A stretch of 64,000 bases of DNA from an uncultured Verrucomicrobiota bacterium (GTDB lineage Bacteria > Verrucomicrobiota > Verrucomicrobiia > Limisphaerales > UBA1412), in the NCBI GenBank assembly GCA_944389455.1, contig CALXMK010000015.1, forward strand, positions 1 through 64,000, written 5' to 3'. The notes under the pieces are model-generated. The model was not told the DNA's origin and ran no database searches. It worked only from the letters and a program-made list of their open reading frames with translations. A program made the translations under genes and the position numbers. Numbering within the stretch: the stretch's first letter is position 1; each line of letters opens with the position of its first letter. This document shows positions 28,585 to 37,751 of this stretch, piece by piece.

Positions 28585-31500
28585 ATGAGAGAATTGAAAG
28601 AAGTGAGAAAGTATATCTTGAAGGGAATGTTCTGGTGGTTTTGTTTAATAGTTATATGTACATTCCAGGGTATGTTTTGCAGGGCTGCTGAGTATGAAGG
28701 AGCAGAGTATATACAGATTACGGAATTGGTAGCAGATAATTATTCCGGACTTAAAACCAGAAAAGGAGAGTGTGAAGATTGGATTGAGCTTCATAATTCA
28801 GGGGATTCAGCGGTTGATTTAGGAGGATGGTATTTAAGTGACAGTGAGGATCTTCTCACTCGTTGGCAATTTCCTCAAGGAACTGTGATAGAGCCGGGAG
28901 GGTGGTTGATTGTTTTTTGTGACAGTTGGCAGGAGGAACAGCCTGTCGGAGAGCTCCATGCTAATTTTAGTTTGAGTAAAGAGGGAGAATATCTGGCATT
29001 GACGCTTCCGGATGGGGTGAGTATTGTGCAGCAATTTTACCCTTCATATCCACCTCAATATACTGATATTTCTTATGGGTTAGCAGAGATCGAAGAGAAA
29101 TATATTTTGGAAAAGGATGTATATTGGGAGATTCCAAATGAGATAGGAAGCACCGGACTCAAGAGCGGAGCCTTTCCTTTAGGAATTGTTTCACAGAGTT
29201 CCGGTTTCCTTGTGAAGTATTATGAGGTCTCACGTGAGATAGCTTCCGTTACTCAAGCTGTAGCCTGTGCAGGGAATCCGAATGTTTGGGCGGAAGGGTT
29301 TGAAATGATAGAGGGAAATTATTCCACGCTTAATTTTAGCGAAGGCGATTCGAGAGGACGTTTTGACAAGGATGAAATTTTCCCTGGGCATACTTCTTTT
29401 GAGGAGGATCGGAATTTGTTTGTCATTATTGCCGAGGCTCAGGTGCTAATTCCAGAAGCGGGAGAATGGACTTTTGGGGTTCGCAGTGATGATGGTTTCA
29501 GATTGACTCTTGTCAGTATGGATGGGAGTGAGAGGACTTTCACCAGTGAGTATTCATTTAATCGTTCCGAAGATGAGACTTTGGCTGTTTTTGATTTTCC
29601 AGAGGCAGGGTTCTATCAGCTGAAATTAGAGTATTATGATAGCTCCGGAGATGCTCTTTTAGAATTATATGCTGCTCAGGGAGCTCAAAGTGAGAGTTCT
29701 GAAGATTTTCGTCTGGTAGGGGATACGGCGGCAGGAGGACTTTCTGTTGGAGGTTTTTTGGGCGGAGAAATTAATACGGATCTTGCGGCGGATATGCTTG
29801 GTATCAATTCGCGCGTAGATGTTATTAAGTCTTTTACGCTGCATAGAATTCCTCAAAATGAGGAGGAGGTTAGCTGTCGTATTAGGTTTGCCGATGGTTT
29901 TGTTGCCAAGCTTAATGGGAAACAATTTGCTTCTTATAATGCGCCAGAGGTGTTGGAATGGAATAGCTGTGCCGAAGCAAAACGAAGCGCAGAAGTGGCT
30001 CAACAATGGATGGAGCTGGAAATTCCGCTAGGCTTTTTTGTCCTAGGTGAGAATGAATTGATAATAACCGGATTAAATGACCTCTCTGAAGATGAAGAGT
30101 TTATTTTAGATTTGGAGCTCTCCTTCAGTTATATGGAGAATCAGTGGAGATATTTCACAGAACCAACTCCTAATGCCGAAAATCAAGGAAATTCTTATCA
30201 GGAGCGCGTGGGTGCGGTTGTTTTCAGTGAGTCGGCAGGGTATAAGAATGAGCCATTTACTTTGGAACTAATTTCTCCATCAGAGGGAAGTGCTATTCAT
30301 TATACGCTTGATGGAACGGTGCCGACGGCGGAATCTCCTTTGTATACAGAGCCGTTGGAAATAAATCGGATTACCTGTATTCGCGCGATTGCTACTCGAG
30401 AAGGTTATTTAGATTCCGTAGTAACGACTAGGACTTGGCTTTTCCCTGAAGAGGTATTGAGTCAGTCTTCGGAAACTCCGGAAGGGTGGCCTGATTCTTA
30501 TGAGATTAACGATCATAAGATGGAGTATGGAATGAATGCGAGTTTAGTTCGCCAAGAGAGAGAAGAGATGCTTTTGGGTTTGCAATCAATTGATACTATT
30601 TCAATTGTAACGGATCTGAAGAATCTCTTTGATAAACAGACAGGTATCTATGTTAATCCCAGAGGAGATGGGACAGATTGGGAGCGTCCTGTTTCAATAG
30701 AGTTAATCAGTTCTACAGGAGAGGATGGATTTCAGATTGAAGGAGGATTGAGAATTCGCGGAGCCTATAGCCGAAGCAATTCAAATCCTAAACATTCATT
30801 TAGGCTTTTTTTCCGCGATCGGTACGGCGGAAAGTTGATTTATCCGCTTTTTGGGGCAGAGGGAGCGGAAGAGTTTGATAAGGTGGATTTGAGAACTTCT
30901 CAAAATTTCTCGTGGTCTTTTGAGAGTTCAGATTACAATACATTTATTCGAGAAACTTTTTCACGCGATTCACAACGAGATATGGGAGTGCCTTATACTC
31001 GGAGCCGTTATTATCATCTCTATATTAATGGGCAATATTGGGGATTGTATCAGACTCAAGAGCGGAGTGACGCTGATTATGCCCAGACTTATTTAGGGGG
31101 TGTAAGTGATGATTGGGATTGCATTAAGACCAATGGGGATGGTTATAGAACGGAGGCGTCTGATGGAACAATAGATGCTTTTTATGATTTTCATCATATT
31201 GCTGTTGAAGAGGGGTTCTCCGGTATTTATGCGACCAATTATTATTGGATTCGCGGTATGGATGAGGATGGAAATCGCATTGAGGGCTCTCCGGTTTATC
31301 TGGATGAGGATAATCTGATTAATTATATGCTGATTACTTATTTCACGCGTGATCCGGATTGTCCTGTGGCGGTTAACAGTCATGTAAATAATCTTTATGG
31401 ACTCTATAATCGTGTGGACCCCAGCGGCTTTAAGTGGTTTAAGCATGATGGAGAGCATTCAATGGCGGCCAATCGCTCATATCCGGTAACAACGGATTTG

Positions 31501-34500
31501 ACGGCACATGGTTGGCAACTGAATAGTCGGGATCAATTTAATCCGATGCGATTGCATCAGAAATTAATGGAGCATCCGGATTATAGAATGCGTTGGATTG
31601 ATGCTGTGCAGCGGGAGCTCATTGACGAGGGAGGAGCTCTCTCTCTGAGTAATAGTCTGGCACGTTGGAATCAGCGTCAAGAGGAGCTTGATTATGCTAT
31701 TCAATTGGAAGCAGCTCGCTGGGGCCATGGTAAGACAAAGCAAACATGGCTGACGGAGTGTGATTATGTAAAGAATTCTTTTATTGCATTGAGTGCGGAT
31801 TATCTTTTGCCGCAGTTGCGCAACCGTGGCTGGTTCCCTGAGATAAACGCTCCTGTTTTTACTGACTTGGTTCAGACGGAGGATCAGATTGATGTCACTG
31901 TGATTGGAGAAGGAGAGCTTTATTATACAATTGACGGCAGCGATCCACGGCTGCCAAGCGGGGAATTAAATCCCTTTGCCATCAGAATGATTCCGGATGC
32001 CTTAGCACAAGAGGTTTTAATTTCAAGAGGTTCGGAATGGTTCTATTATGATAGAGGTAATCCGGGCAGAGACAGTAACGAGCTTTATTATTTTCAAAAA
32101 GGATATAATTGTGAGGATTGGAGCAGAGGAGACGCTCGTTTAGGGTTTGGTCCCCGTCCGGTTCAGACCCAAGTCAATCGATATCATCCTCAGACGGGTG
32201 AACCTCTGGTAACAGTCTACTTTGCTCGCAGTTTTTATATTGAATCCTCTTTGCTGTTTTCCGGATTGGTTTTGAATCTCAATGCCGATGATGCAGCTGT
32301 AGTATTTATTAACGGCCGTCGCCTTATATTGCAGAATATCAGTACGGGACATAGTGATTCAACCTTTGCTCTTAGCGATATTTCCGGAGAAGATGAGAAT
32401 AAGTATCAATCTTATGAATTAGATGCGAGCTGCTTGGTAGATGGTGAAAATTGGATTACAGTGGAAGTTCATCAGAGCAGTGATCAGAGCGATGATCTTT
32501 ATTTCGATTTAGAGCTTTTGGCTGAGGCTGATGAAAATTCTTCTGGAATAAGAAGCCATCTGACAGTTGCTCCCGGAACAAACCTGAAAATCAGAGCTTG
32601 GAACGGAGTGGAATGGAGTGCCTTAGCAGAGAAAGATTTTACTGTTTATGGGGAATATTCGGATTTCAAGGTTACAGAAATGATGTACGCGGCAGCACTT
32701 CCGACCGGGGCTGAAGAACAAGGTTGGAGCCGTGATGATTATGCTTGGCTGGAGCTTCAGAATACAGGAGCAGGAATTCTGAATTTGGAAGGAATTCAAT
32801 TTACAAGCGGAATTGAATATGTCTTTCCGAAGTTTTATCTCTATCCGAGTGAATCGATTGTATTAGTAAAGAATATTGAGGCATTCTCTACTCTTTATAA
32901 TACGAATGGGATGAATATTTTAACTGGGTATTCAGGAAATTTGGCACGCAATGGGGAGGAAATTGTATTAAGTTCACCTCAGGGAGAGCCTCTCCTGAGT
33001 TATACGTATTCTAATAAATGGTATCCAGAGACGGATCGAGGCGGATATTCCTTGGTGGTTGTTGATACTTCTGCCGAGGAGCCGCTTTGGAGTACGGCAG
33101 AAAATTGGAAACTCAGCTCCAATTTACAAGGAAGTCCCTGTACTTCAGATGGTATTTCGGGGGCTATTGCACCTATCATCAAGGTGCAGCCTCGGAATAC
33201 CTGGGTGGTAGAAAGAGAACAGGTGCTTTTAAGTGTTACGGCGGGAGGAACTCCTCCACTGAGTTATCAATGGTATAAGAATGGTTCCTTAATAGAAGGT
33301 GCCAATGAAACTCAATTAGTGATTGAGTCAGCCGTGTTGAGTGATGCAGGAGAATATCATGTAGTTATCAGCAATGAGGTGGATAGTACTGAAAGTAAAA
33401 CAGCAGTTCTCAAAGTAGATTTGTTTGTACCGGATCCTCCTGTTATTTTACAGCAGCCGTCTTGGGCAATGGTTATGCCGGGAGAAAATGCATCTTTTTC
33501 AGTTGCCGTGACAGGTTCTAATCCTTTGATTTATCAATGGTATGTGAATGGGATTCCAATTGAGGGAGCGAATCGAAGTAGTTATTTTATTGATAACGTC
33601 ACTGTAGAGGATTCTTTGAATTTTTATTCGGTGACAGTAAGTAATGAGGCGGGGTCAGTGACTTCAGAGAGCGTTGGTTTAAATCTCATTAATGCGAATT
33701 TACTGCGCCAAGGTGATTTTATTATAGCAGTCGGAGCCAATAACAGTTCATATCCGGATAATGAGAATCCTCCGTTGGCTCTTGATTTGAATCCAGAGAC
33801 AAAATACCTTAATTTTGGTGGGATTGGAGCTGGTTTTATTGTGACTCCTTCAGGAGGTGTATCCATTGCCAAAGCGTTTCAGATAACAACGGCTAACGAT
33901 GCCGAGAAAAGAGATCCCGCTGCTTATGAGCTCTATGGTACAAATGATGAAATTCTCAGCAAGGAGAATAGTTCCGGTACGGATGAAGAGTGGACATGGA
34001 TTTCGTCTGGGAGTATTACTCTTCCAAATGAGCGTTTTACGGCAGGAGAGATTGTCGCTTTTGAGAACCAGCAGCCTTATCGTTCTTATAAGGTTATTTT
34101 CACCGAGCTGAAAGATGCGTCGGCGGGAATGTTCCAATTATCTGAGTTTCAGCTTTTGGGTTCTTTCCATCAGGAAGGGGCTCCTAATGTTTATGTCTCT
34201 TCTCAGTGGTCTGCTGTAGAAGGGGATACCGTTTATCTGAGATGTTATGCGAATGGTTCTATGCCTCTGATTTATCAGTGGTATAAAGACGGAGTTCAAA
34301 TAGAGAGGGCCATAGAGGATATATTGGTTTTGGAGAATGTCCTCCAAGGAGATTCTGGTATCTATACGGTTCGTGTGGAGAATGAGGATGGAGAGGTGGA
34401 GAGTGATCCGATTTATTTGGAAGTTGGTTCTCAGGAAGTAGAGCCTCCTCAATTAAGTTGGAGTATAGAAGAAGGTTTACTGATTCTATATTATGAGGGC

Positions 34501-34620
34501 ATTCTTTTAGAAAGTGAGGATCTTCTGCAATGGAATGCGGTAGAGGAAGCTGCTGGTTCGACGTATCAGATTGAGTTGAATCAAGGTGGTTCCAGATATT
34601 ATAGAGTGGTGCGTCCTTAG
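28585..34620 (+). CDS. Giant secreted CotH-kinase protein 3 with PA14-like and discoidin-like modules
   Basis: This third paralogue (about 2011 residues) has a membrane-inserting leader ending near FCRAA. It lacks the N-terminal sandwich of its neighbours and begins directly with a lamin-tail domain (42-160), then a PA14-like domain (206-370, GVRSDDGFRL), a sandwich (389-515), chitobiase-like (542-622), CotH kinase (642-1085, with HDGEH), chitobiase-like (1092-1135), sandwich (1145-1315) and lamin tail (1355-1520). Two Ig domains, an F5/8-discoidin-like domain (1708-1862), another Ig and the C-terminal tail (SEDLLQW, ending YYRVVRP) follow. ATG 28585 is chosen over the TTG at 28558; ATG 28627 is also possible. 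It begins 36 bases after the previous stop, so the three genes form an operon. Confidence 0.83.
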   Translation: MRELKEVRKYILKGMFWWFCLIVICTFQGMFCRAAEYEGAEYIQITELVADNYSGLKTRKGECEDWIELHNSGDSAVDLGGWYLSDSEDLLTRWQFPQGTVIEPGGWLIVFCDSWQEEQPVGELHANFSLSKEGEYLALTLPDGVSIVQQFYPSYPPQYTDISYGLAEIEEKYILEKDVYWEIPNEIGSTGLKSGAFPLGIVSQSSGFLVKYYEVSREIASVTQAVACAGNPNVWAEGFEMIEGNYSTLNFSEGDSRGRFDKDEIFPGHTSFEEDRNLFVIIAEAQVLIPEAGEWTFGVRSDDGFRLTLVSMDGSERTFTSEYSFNRSEDETLAVFDFPEAGFYQLKLEYYDSSGDALLELYAAQGAQSESSEDFRLVGDTAAGGLSVGGFLGGEINTDLAADMLGINSRVDVIKSFTLHRIPQNEEEVSCRIRFADGFVAKLNGKQFASYNAPEVLEWNSCAEAKRSAEVAQQWMELEIPLGFFVLGENELIITGLNDLSEDEEFILDLELSFSYMENQWRYFTEPTPNAENQGNSYQERVGAVVFSESAGYKNEPFTLELISPSEGSAIHYTLDGTVPTAESPLYTEPLEINRITCIRAIATREGYLDSVVTTRTWLFPEEVLSQSSETPEGWPDSYEINDHKMEYGMNASLVRQEREEMLLGLQSIDTISIVTDLKNLFDKQTGIYVNPRGDGTDWERPVSIELISSTGEDGFQIEGGLRIRGAYSRSNSNPKHSFRLFFRDRYGGKLIYPLFGAEGAEEFDKVDLRTSQNFSWSFESSDYNTFIRETFSRDSQRDMGVPYTRSRYYHLYINGQYWGLYQTQERSDADYAQTYLGGVSDDWDCIKTNGDGYRTEASDGTIDAFYDFHHIAVEEGFSGIYATNYYWIRGMDEDGNRIEGSPVYLDEDNLINYMLITYFTRDPDCPVAVNSHVNNLYGLYNRVDPSGFKWFKHDGEHSMAANRSYPVTTDLTAHGWQLNSRDQFNPMRLHQKLMEHPDYRMRWIDAVQRELIDEGGALSLSNSLARWNQRQEELDYAIQLEAARWGHGKTKQTWLTECDYVKNSFIALSADYLLPQLRNRGWFPEINAPVFTDLVQTEDQIDVTVIGEGELYYTIDGSDPRLPSGELNPFAIRMIPDALAQEVLISRGSEWFYYDRGNPGRDSNELYYFQKGYNCEDWSRGDARLGFGPRPVQTQVNRYHPQTGEPLVTVYFARSFYIESSLLFSGLVLNLNADDAAVVFINGRRLILQNISTGHSDSTFALSDISGEDENKYQSYELDASCLVDGENWITVEVHQSSDQSDDLYFDLELLAEADENSSGIRSHLTVAPGTNLKIRAWNGVEWSALAEKDFTVYGEYSDFKVTEMMYAAALPTGAEEQGWSRDDYAWLELQNTGAGILNLEGIQFTSGIEYVFPKFYLYPSESIVLVKNIEAFSTLYNTNGMNILTGYSGNLARNGEEIVLSSPQGEPLLSYTYSNKWYPETDRGGYSLVVVDTSAEEPLWSTAENWKLSSNLQGSPCTSDGISGAIAPIIKVQPRNTWVVEREQVLLSVTAGGTPPLSYQWYKNGSLIEGANETQLVIESAVLSDAGEYHVVISNEVDSTESKTAVLKVDLFVPDPPVILQQPSWAMVMPGENASFSVAVTGSNPLIYQWYVNGIPIEGANRSSYFIDNVTVEDSLNFYSVTVSNEAGSVTSESVGLNLINANLLRQGDFIIAVGANNSSYPDNENPPLALDLNPETKYLNFGGIGAGFIVTPSGGVSIAKAFQITTANDAEKRDPAAYELYGTNDEILSKENSSGTDEEWTWISSGSITLPNERFTAGEIVAFENQQPYRSYKVIFTELKDASAGMFQLSEFQLLGSFHQEGAPNVYVSSQWSAVEGDTVYLRCYANGSMPLIYQWYKDGVQIERAIEDILVLENVLQGDSGIYTVRVENEDGEVESDPIYLEVGSQEVEPPQLSWSIEEGLLILYYEGILLESEDLLQWNAVEEAAGSTYQIELNQGGSRYYRVVRP

Positions 34621-34641
34621 GAGAAGATGAGAGATTAGTTG

Positions 34642-35343
34642 ATGGATTCTAAAGAAAAGTCTATCGGGAGAGAAAAGTTTCCTCGAGCAGAAGAACGGTT
34701 CGCATATGAGCGTCAATTATTGACTGTTGGAGATAATTATCCTATTGCAGGGGTGGATGAGGCGGGGAGAGGCCCTCTGGCGGGGCCGGTAGCAGCAGCA
34801 GCAGTGGTTTTCCCACGTGAATGGATCATGGAAGGTATGCCAGATAGTTTGTGTGAGCTGAATGATTCCAAGCAGTTAAGTCATTCAAAAAGAGAGTATT
34901 TTTATGAGGAACTTCAATCCCGTTCAGAGGTGATAAAAGCGGTTGTTATGATTGAAGCAGCGGAGATTGATCGTCTTAATATTCTTCGAGCAACTCATTT
35001 GGCTATGGTCAGAGCATTAGAGGCAATTGCCTTGCAAGGGGTTATGCTTCGCCATGTGTTGGTGGATGGGTTGGATGTCAAAGCGATCTCTCTTCCTCAT
35101 ACACCTCTGGTTCGGGGAGATTCCAAAAGTTACTCTATCGCGGCAGCCAGTATTTTAGCTAAAGTAGAACGGGATCGGTTGATGATGGAGTATGATCAAC
35201 ACTGGCCGGAATATGGTTTTGCTTTGCATAAGGGCTATGGAACAAAGTCTCATCTGCGTGCTTTAAAGGAGAAGGGATTGTGTCCAATCCATCGCAGAAC
35301 ATTTATTCACTTGTATGAACAGGGAACATTGGAGCTCTTTTAA
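34642..35343 (+). CDS. rnhB: Ribonuclease HII
   Basis: This 233-residue enzyme removes ribonucleotides and RNA primers from DNA-RNA hybrids. The family signature GVDEAGRGPLAGPV (catalytic Asp39 and Glu40), NDSKQLS, AAASILAKVERD (third acidic residue) and HKGYGTKSHL are all present. It has about 30 extra N-terminal residues before the catalytic core. ATG 34642 is used; a TTG lies just before it. The gene starts 21 bases after the third CotH gene with no terminator between them, so it may be read from the same transcript although the functions look unrelated. Confidence 0.93.
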   Translation: MDSKEKSIGREKFPRAEERFAYERQLLTVGDNYPIAGVDEAGRGPLAGPVAAAAVVFPREWIMEGMPDSLCELNDSKQLSHSKREYFYEELQSRSEVIKAVVMIEAAEIDRLNILRATHLAMVRALEAIALQGVMLRHVLVDGLDVKAISLPHTPLVRGDSKSYSIAAASILAKVERDRLMMEYDQHWPEYGFALHKGYGTKSHLRALKEKGLCPIHRRTFIHLYEQGTLELF

Positions 35344-35440
35344 GAAAAGAAGAACTGAGTTCAGAGTAGACAATTTGAGCTAAATCAATCACAATACCGG
35401 TGAGGCCGATTCTTTTAGATCATAGGCAGAAAGGTTTAAT

Positions 35441-36511
35441 GTGGATAGAAATTTAAATAATCCAGATATTTTACGGCAGGATCATTATCTCTATCGAATG
35501 CCAGCAGAGTGGGAACCTCATGTAGGGGTATGGTTTTCATGGCCTCGGCCCGAAGGGATTAGTTTTCCAGATAAATATGAGCCTATTCCGCATGTGTATG
35601 CACGCTTGGTTCGAGAACTTCTTTTTTCGGAAGAGGTTCATATCAATGTTTGGAATAAGGAGATGGAGGAGAGTGTATATGGTTTTTTGAAGGAGAGAGA
35701 AGCGGTTTCATCTCGGCTCTTTTTCCATCATTTTCCTGCTTATGAACCCTGGTGTAGAGATCATGGTCCGATTTTTGTGGTGAGAGAGCAGAAAGGAGAA
35801 CGCTTTCGTGCTGTGATTGATTGGAATTACAATGCCTGGGGAGGGAAGTATCCGCCCTATGATTTGGATGATGAGATTCCTGTACATGTAGCAGAATATC
35901 GAAACCTGCCTCTTTTCCAACCCGGAATGATTTTGGAGGGAGGATCGATTGATGTAAATGGACAAGGAACGCTGTTGACAACCAGTTCTTGTCTTCTCAA
36001 TCCCAATCGTAATCCCAATTTAACCAGAGAGCAGATTGAGGAAAAGCTCTGCTCTTATTTAGGTGTCAGGAATATTCTCTGGCTTGAGGAGGGGATCGTA
36101 GGAGATGATACAGATGGGCATATAGATGATATTACGCGCTTTGTTTCACCGAATACTGTCGTCACAGCGGTAGAGACTAATCCGGAGGATGAGAATTATC
36201 AGCCGCTTCAGAGAAATTTGGAGTTGCTAAAGGAGATGAGGGATCAGGAAGGAAATCCATTGAACGTGGTTGAGATACCGATGCCTGAGCCTGTTTATTA
36301 TGATGGACAGCGATTGCCAGCTTCTTATGCCAATTTTTATATTGCCAATCACGCTGTAATTGTCCCGACTTATCGTTGCTCTCGTGATGTCGAAGTGCTG
36401 GGGATTCTCAAAGAGCTGTTTCCGGATCGAGAGGTTGTCGGGATAGATAGTACGGATTTGATTTGGGGATTGGGATCGTTCCATTGTATATCCCAGCAGG
36501 AGCCGCTTTAG
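35441..36511 (+). CDS. Agmatine deiminase family protein (guanidino-group-modifying enzyme)
   Basis: This 356-residue protein fits the agmatine deiminase/peptidyl-arginine deiminase family. Visible motifs are PHVGVWFSWP near the N-terminus, WCRDHGPIFVV, WNYNAWGGKYPPYD, LEGGSIDVNGQGTLLTT, DDTDGHIDDITRF, and the C-terminal nucleophile in FHCISQQEP (Cys349). Free-standing enzymes of this size convert agmatine to N-carbamoylputrescine. The cysteine is preceded by LGSF, where many members have GGGN, so substrate could differ. GTG 35441 is the start: the ATG at 35439 is out of frame and stops after five codons. AGAAAGG lies about 7 bases upstream of the GTG. No carbamoylputrescine amidase gene is adjacent. 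Confidence 0.85.
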   Translation: MDRNLNNPDILRQDHYLYRMPAEWEPHVGVWFSWPRPEGISFPDKYEPIPHVYARLVRELLFSEEVHINVWNKEMEESVYGFLKEREAVSSRLFFHHFPAYEPWCRDHGPIFVVREQKGERFRAVIDWNYNAWGGKYPPYDLDDEIPVHVAEYRNLPLFQPGMILEGGSIDVNGQGTLLTTSSCLLNPNRNPNLTREQIEEKLCSYLGVRNILWLEEGIVGDDTDGHIDDITRFVSPNTVVTAVETNPEDENYQPLQRNLELLKEMRDQEGNPLNVVEIPMPEPVYYDGQRLPASYANFYIANHAVIVPTYRCSRDVEVLGILKELFPDREVVGIDSTDLIWGLGSFHCISQQEPL

Positions 36512-36521
36512 GAGATATCAC

Positions 36522-36527
36522 AGGAGG
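36522..36527 (+). promoter_or_regulatory. Consensus ribosome binding site of trxB
   Basis: AGGAGG lies 6 bases before ATG 36534 and supports the longer start, even though the conserved domain begins about 33 residues later. Confidence 0.7.
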
Positions 36528-36533
36528 AAAAAG

Positions 36534-37574
36534 ATGGAGAATATTATTGTGAATGCGGTTCATTTGAGAAATCCCTATGAGCTGTCATTAGGCAAAGAAG
36601 AGAAAATGAGTGAAATAATTTCAAAAATGATAGAAAACGTTGTAATTATCGGAGCCGGTTGTGCCGGTTTGACTGCTGCAGTTTATGCAGCGCGTGCTGA
36701 TTTAAAACCTTTGGTTATTGCGGGGCCTATGCCTGGCGGATTGATTACTACGACAGGAGTTGTAGAGAATTTTGCTGGGTTTCCGGAAGGAGTGGAAGGT
36801 TTTGATTTGGTTTCAAAGATTCAGGCTCAGGCGGAGCGTTTTGGTGCTCGTATTGAGTATGGGAATGTGGAGTCGATCGATCTGAGTATGAAGCCCTTTG
36901 AGCTTAAAGTGGATGGTGCATCTCTCAGGAGTCTCTCTATTATTATTGCTACCGGAGCTGGACATCGTCATTTGGGGTTAGATTCTGAGGTTCAATTGGA
37001 AAAGAAAGGTGTAACTTATTGTGCGACTTGTGATGGAGCTTTGCCAATTTTCCGTAATCAGCCGCTGGTAGTTGTGGGAGGAGGCGATTCTGCTTGTGAA
37101 GAGGCTTTGCATTTGACCCATTTTGGTTCAGAAGTCTATTTAATTCATCGTCGAGATACACTGAGAGCTTCCAAGATTATGGCGGAAAGGGTCTTGAATC
37201 ATCCTAAGATTAAACCGGTTTGGGATTCAGTAGTGGTAGATATCCTTGATGTGGCTCAGAACAAGGTTACAGGAGTTCGGCTCAGAAATGTGAAAACGAA
37301 TGCCGAAAGTACGCTCAGTTGCGCTGGTGTTTTCATTGCTATTGGACATGTTCCTAATACGGCACTATTTGAGGGCCAATTAGAGATGGATGAAGCAGGA
37401 TATATTCTTCGGAAGAATGGAACCAGCGCGACGAGTATTCCTGGGGTATTTGTTGCGGGGGATTGCACTGATTCACGTTATAGACAGGCGATTACAGCAG
37501 CAGGAATGGGAGCCGCTGCGGCAATTGATGCGGGACGCTGGATTGGAGAAATGGCCGCAGCTGATTTGAAATAG
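36534..37574 (+). CDS. trxB: Thioredoxin reductase
   Basis: This 346-residue flavoprotein transfers electrons from NAD(P)H through FAD to thioredoxin. It has the FAD motif VVIIGAGCAGLTAAVYAARA (35-54), the redox-active CATC (Cys163, Cys166), the NADPH-binding VVVGGGDSACEEAL followed by HRRDTLRASKI, and the final FAD motif GVFVAGDCTD. The N-terminus is about 25 residues longer than usual; an internal ATG at 36606 would give the typical length, but only the first ATG has a consensus ribosome binding site. The gene is followed by terminators and converges with rhaB. No thioredoxin gene is nearby. Confidence 0.93.
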   Translation: MENIIVNAVHLRNPYELSLGKEEKMSEIISKMIENVVIIGAGCAGLTAAVYAARADLKPLVIAGPMPGGLITTTGVVENFAGFPEGVEGFDLVSKIQAQAERFGARIEYGNVESIDLSMKPFELKVDGASLRSLSIIIATGAGHRHLGLDSEVQLEKKGVTYCATCDGALPIFRNQPLVVVGGGDSACEEALHLTHFGSEVYLIHRRDTLRASKIMAERVLNHPKIKPVWDSVVVDILDVAQNKVTGVRLRNVKTNAESTLSCAGVFIAIGHVPNTALFEGQLEMDEAGYILRKNGTSATSIPGVFVAGDCTDSRYRQAITAAGMGAAAAIDAGRWIGEMAAADLK

Positions 37575-37615
37575 AGCTCAGGTTTTTTATCAGGAGTTTT
37601 TCCTGAAATTTTAGT

Positions 37616-37656
37616 AAAAAGAGAGTAGATGAGAATAAGAATTTGCTCTCTTTTTC
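37616..37656 (+). terminator. Terminator of trxB
   Basis: AAAAAGAGAG (37616-37625) pairs perfectly with CTCTCTTTTT (37646-37655) across a 20-base loop. A weaker hairpin (TCAGGA/TCCTGA, 37590-37606) precedes it. Confidence 0.65.
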
Positions 37657-37666
37657 TATTAAGAAG

Positions 37667-37697
37667 GAAAAAAAGCGACAGAGGAATCTCTGTCGCT
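37667..37697 (-). terminator. Terminator of the rhamnose operon
   Basis: AGCGACAGAG (37674-37683) pairs perfectly with CTCTGTCGCT (37688-37697) across a 4-base loop. On the minus strand it runs into seven T's, about 55 bases after the rhaB stop. Confidence 0.92.
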
Positions 37698-37751
37698 GAA
37701 GTGTTTTTAAGTTTTTATAGAATCTTTTTTAATAGAATAAATTCTGCCGAC

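Noticed and set aside
16522-34620. Transposon or prophage origin of the giant genes
   Set aside because: There is no transposase, integrase, terminal repeat or target duplication, and composition matches the surroundings.
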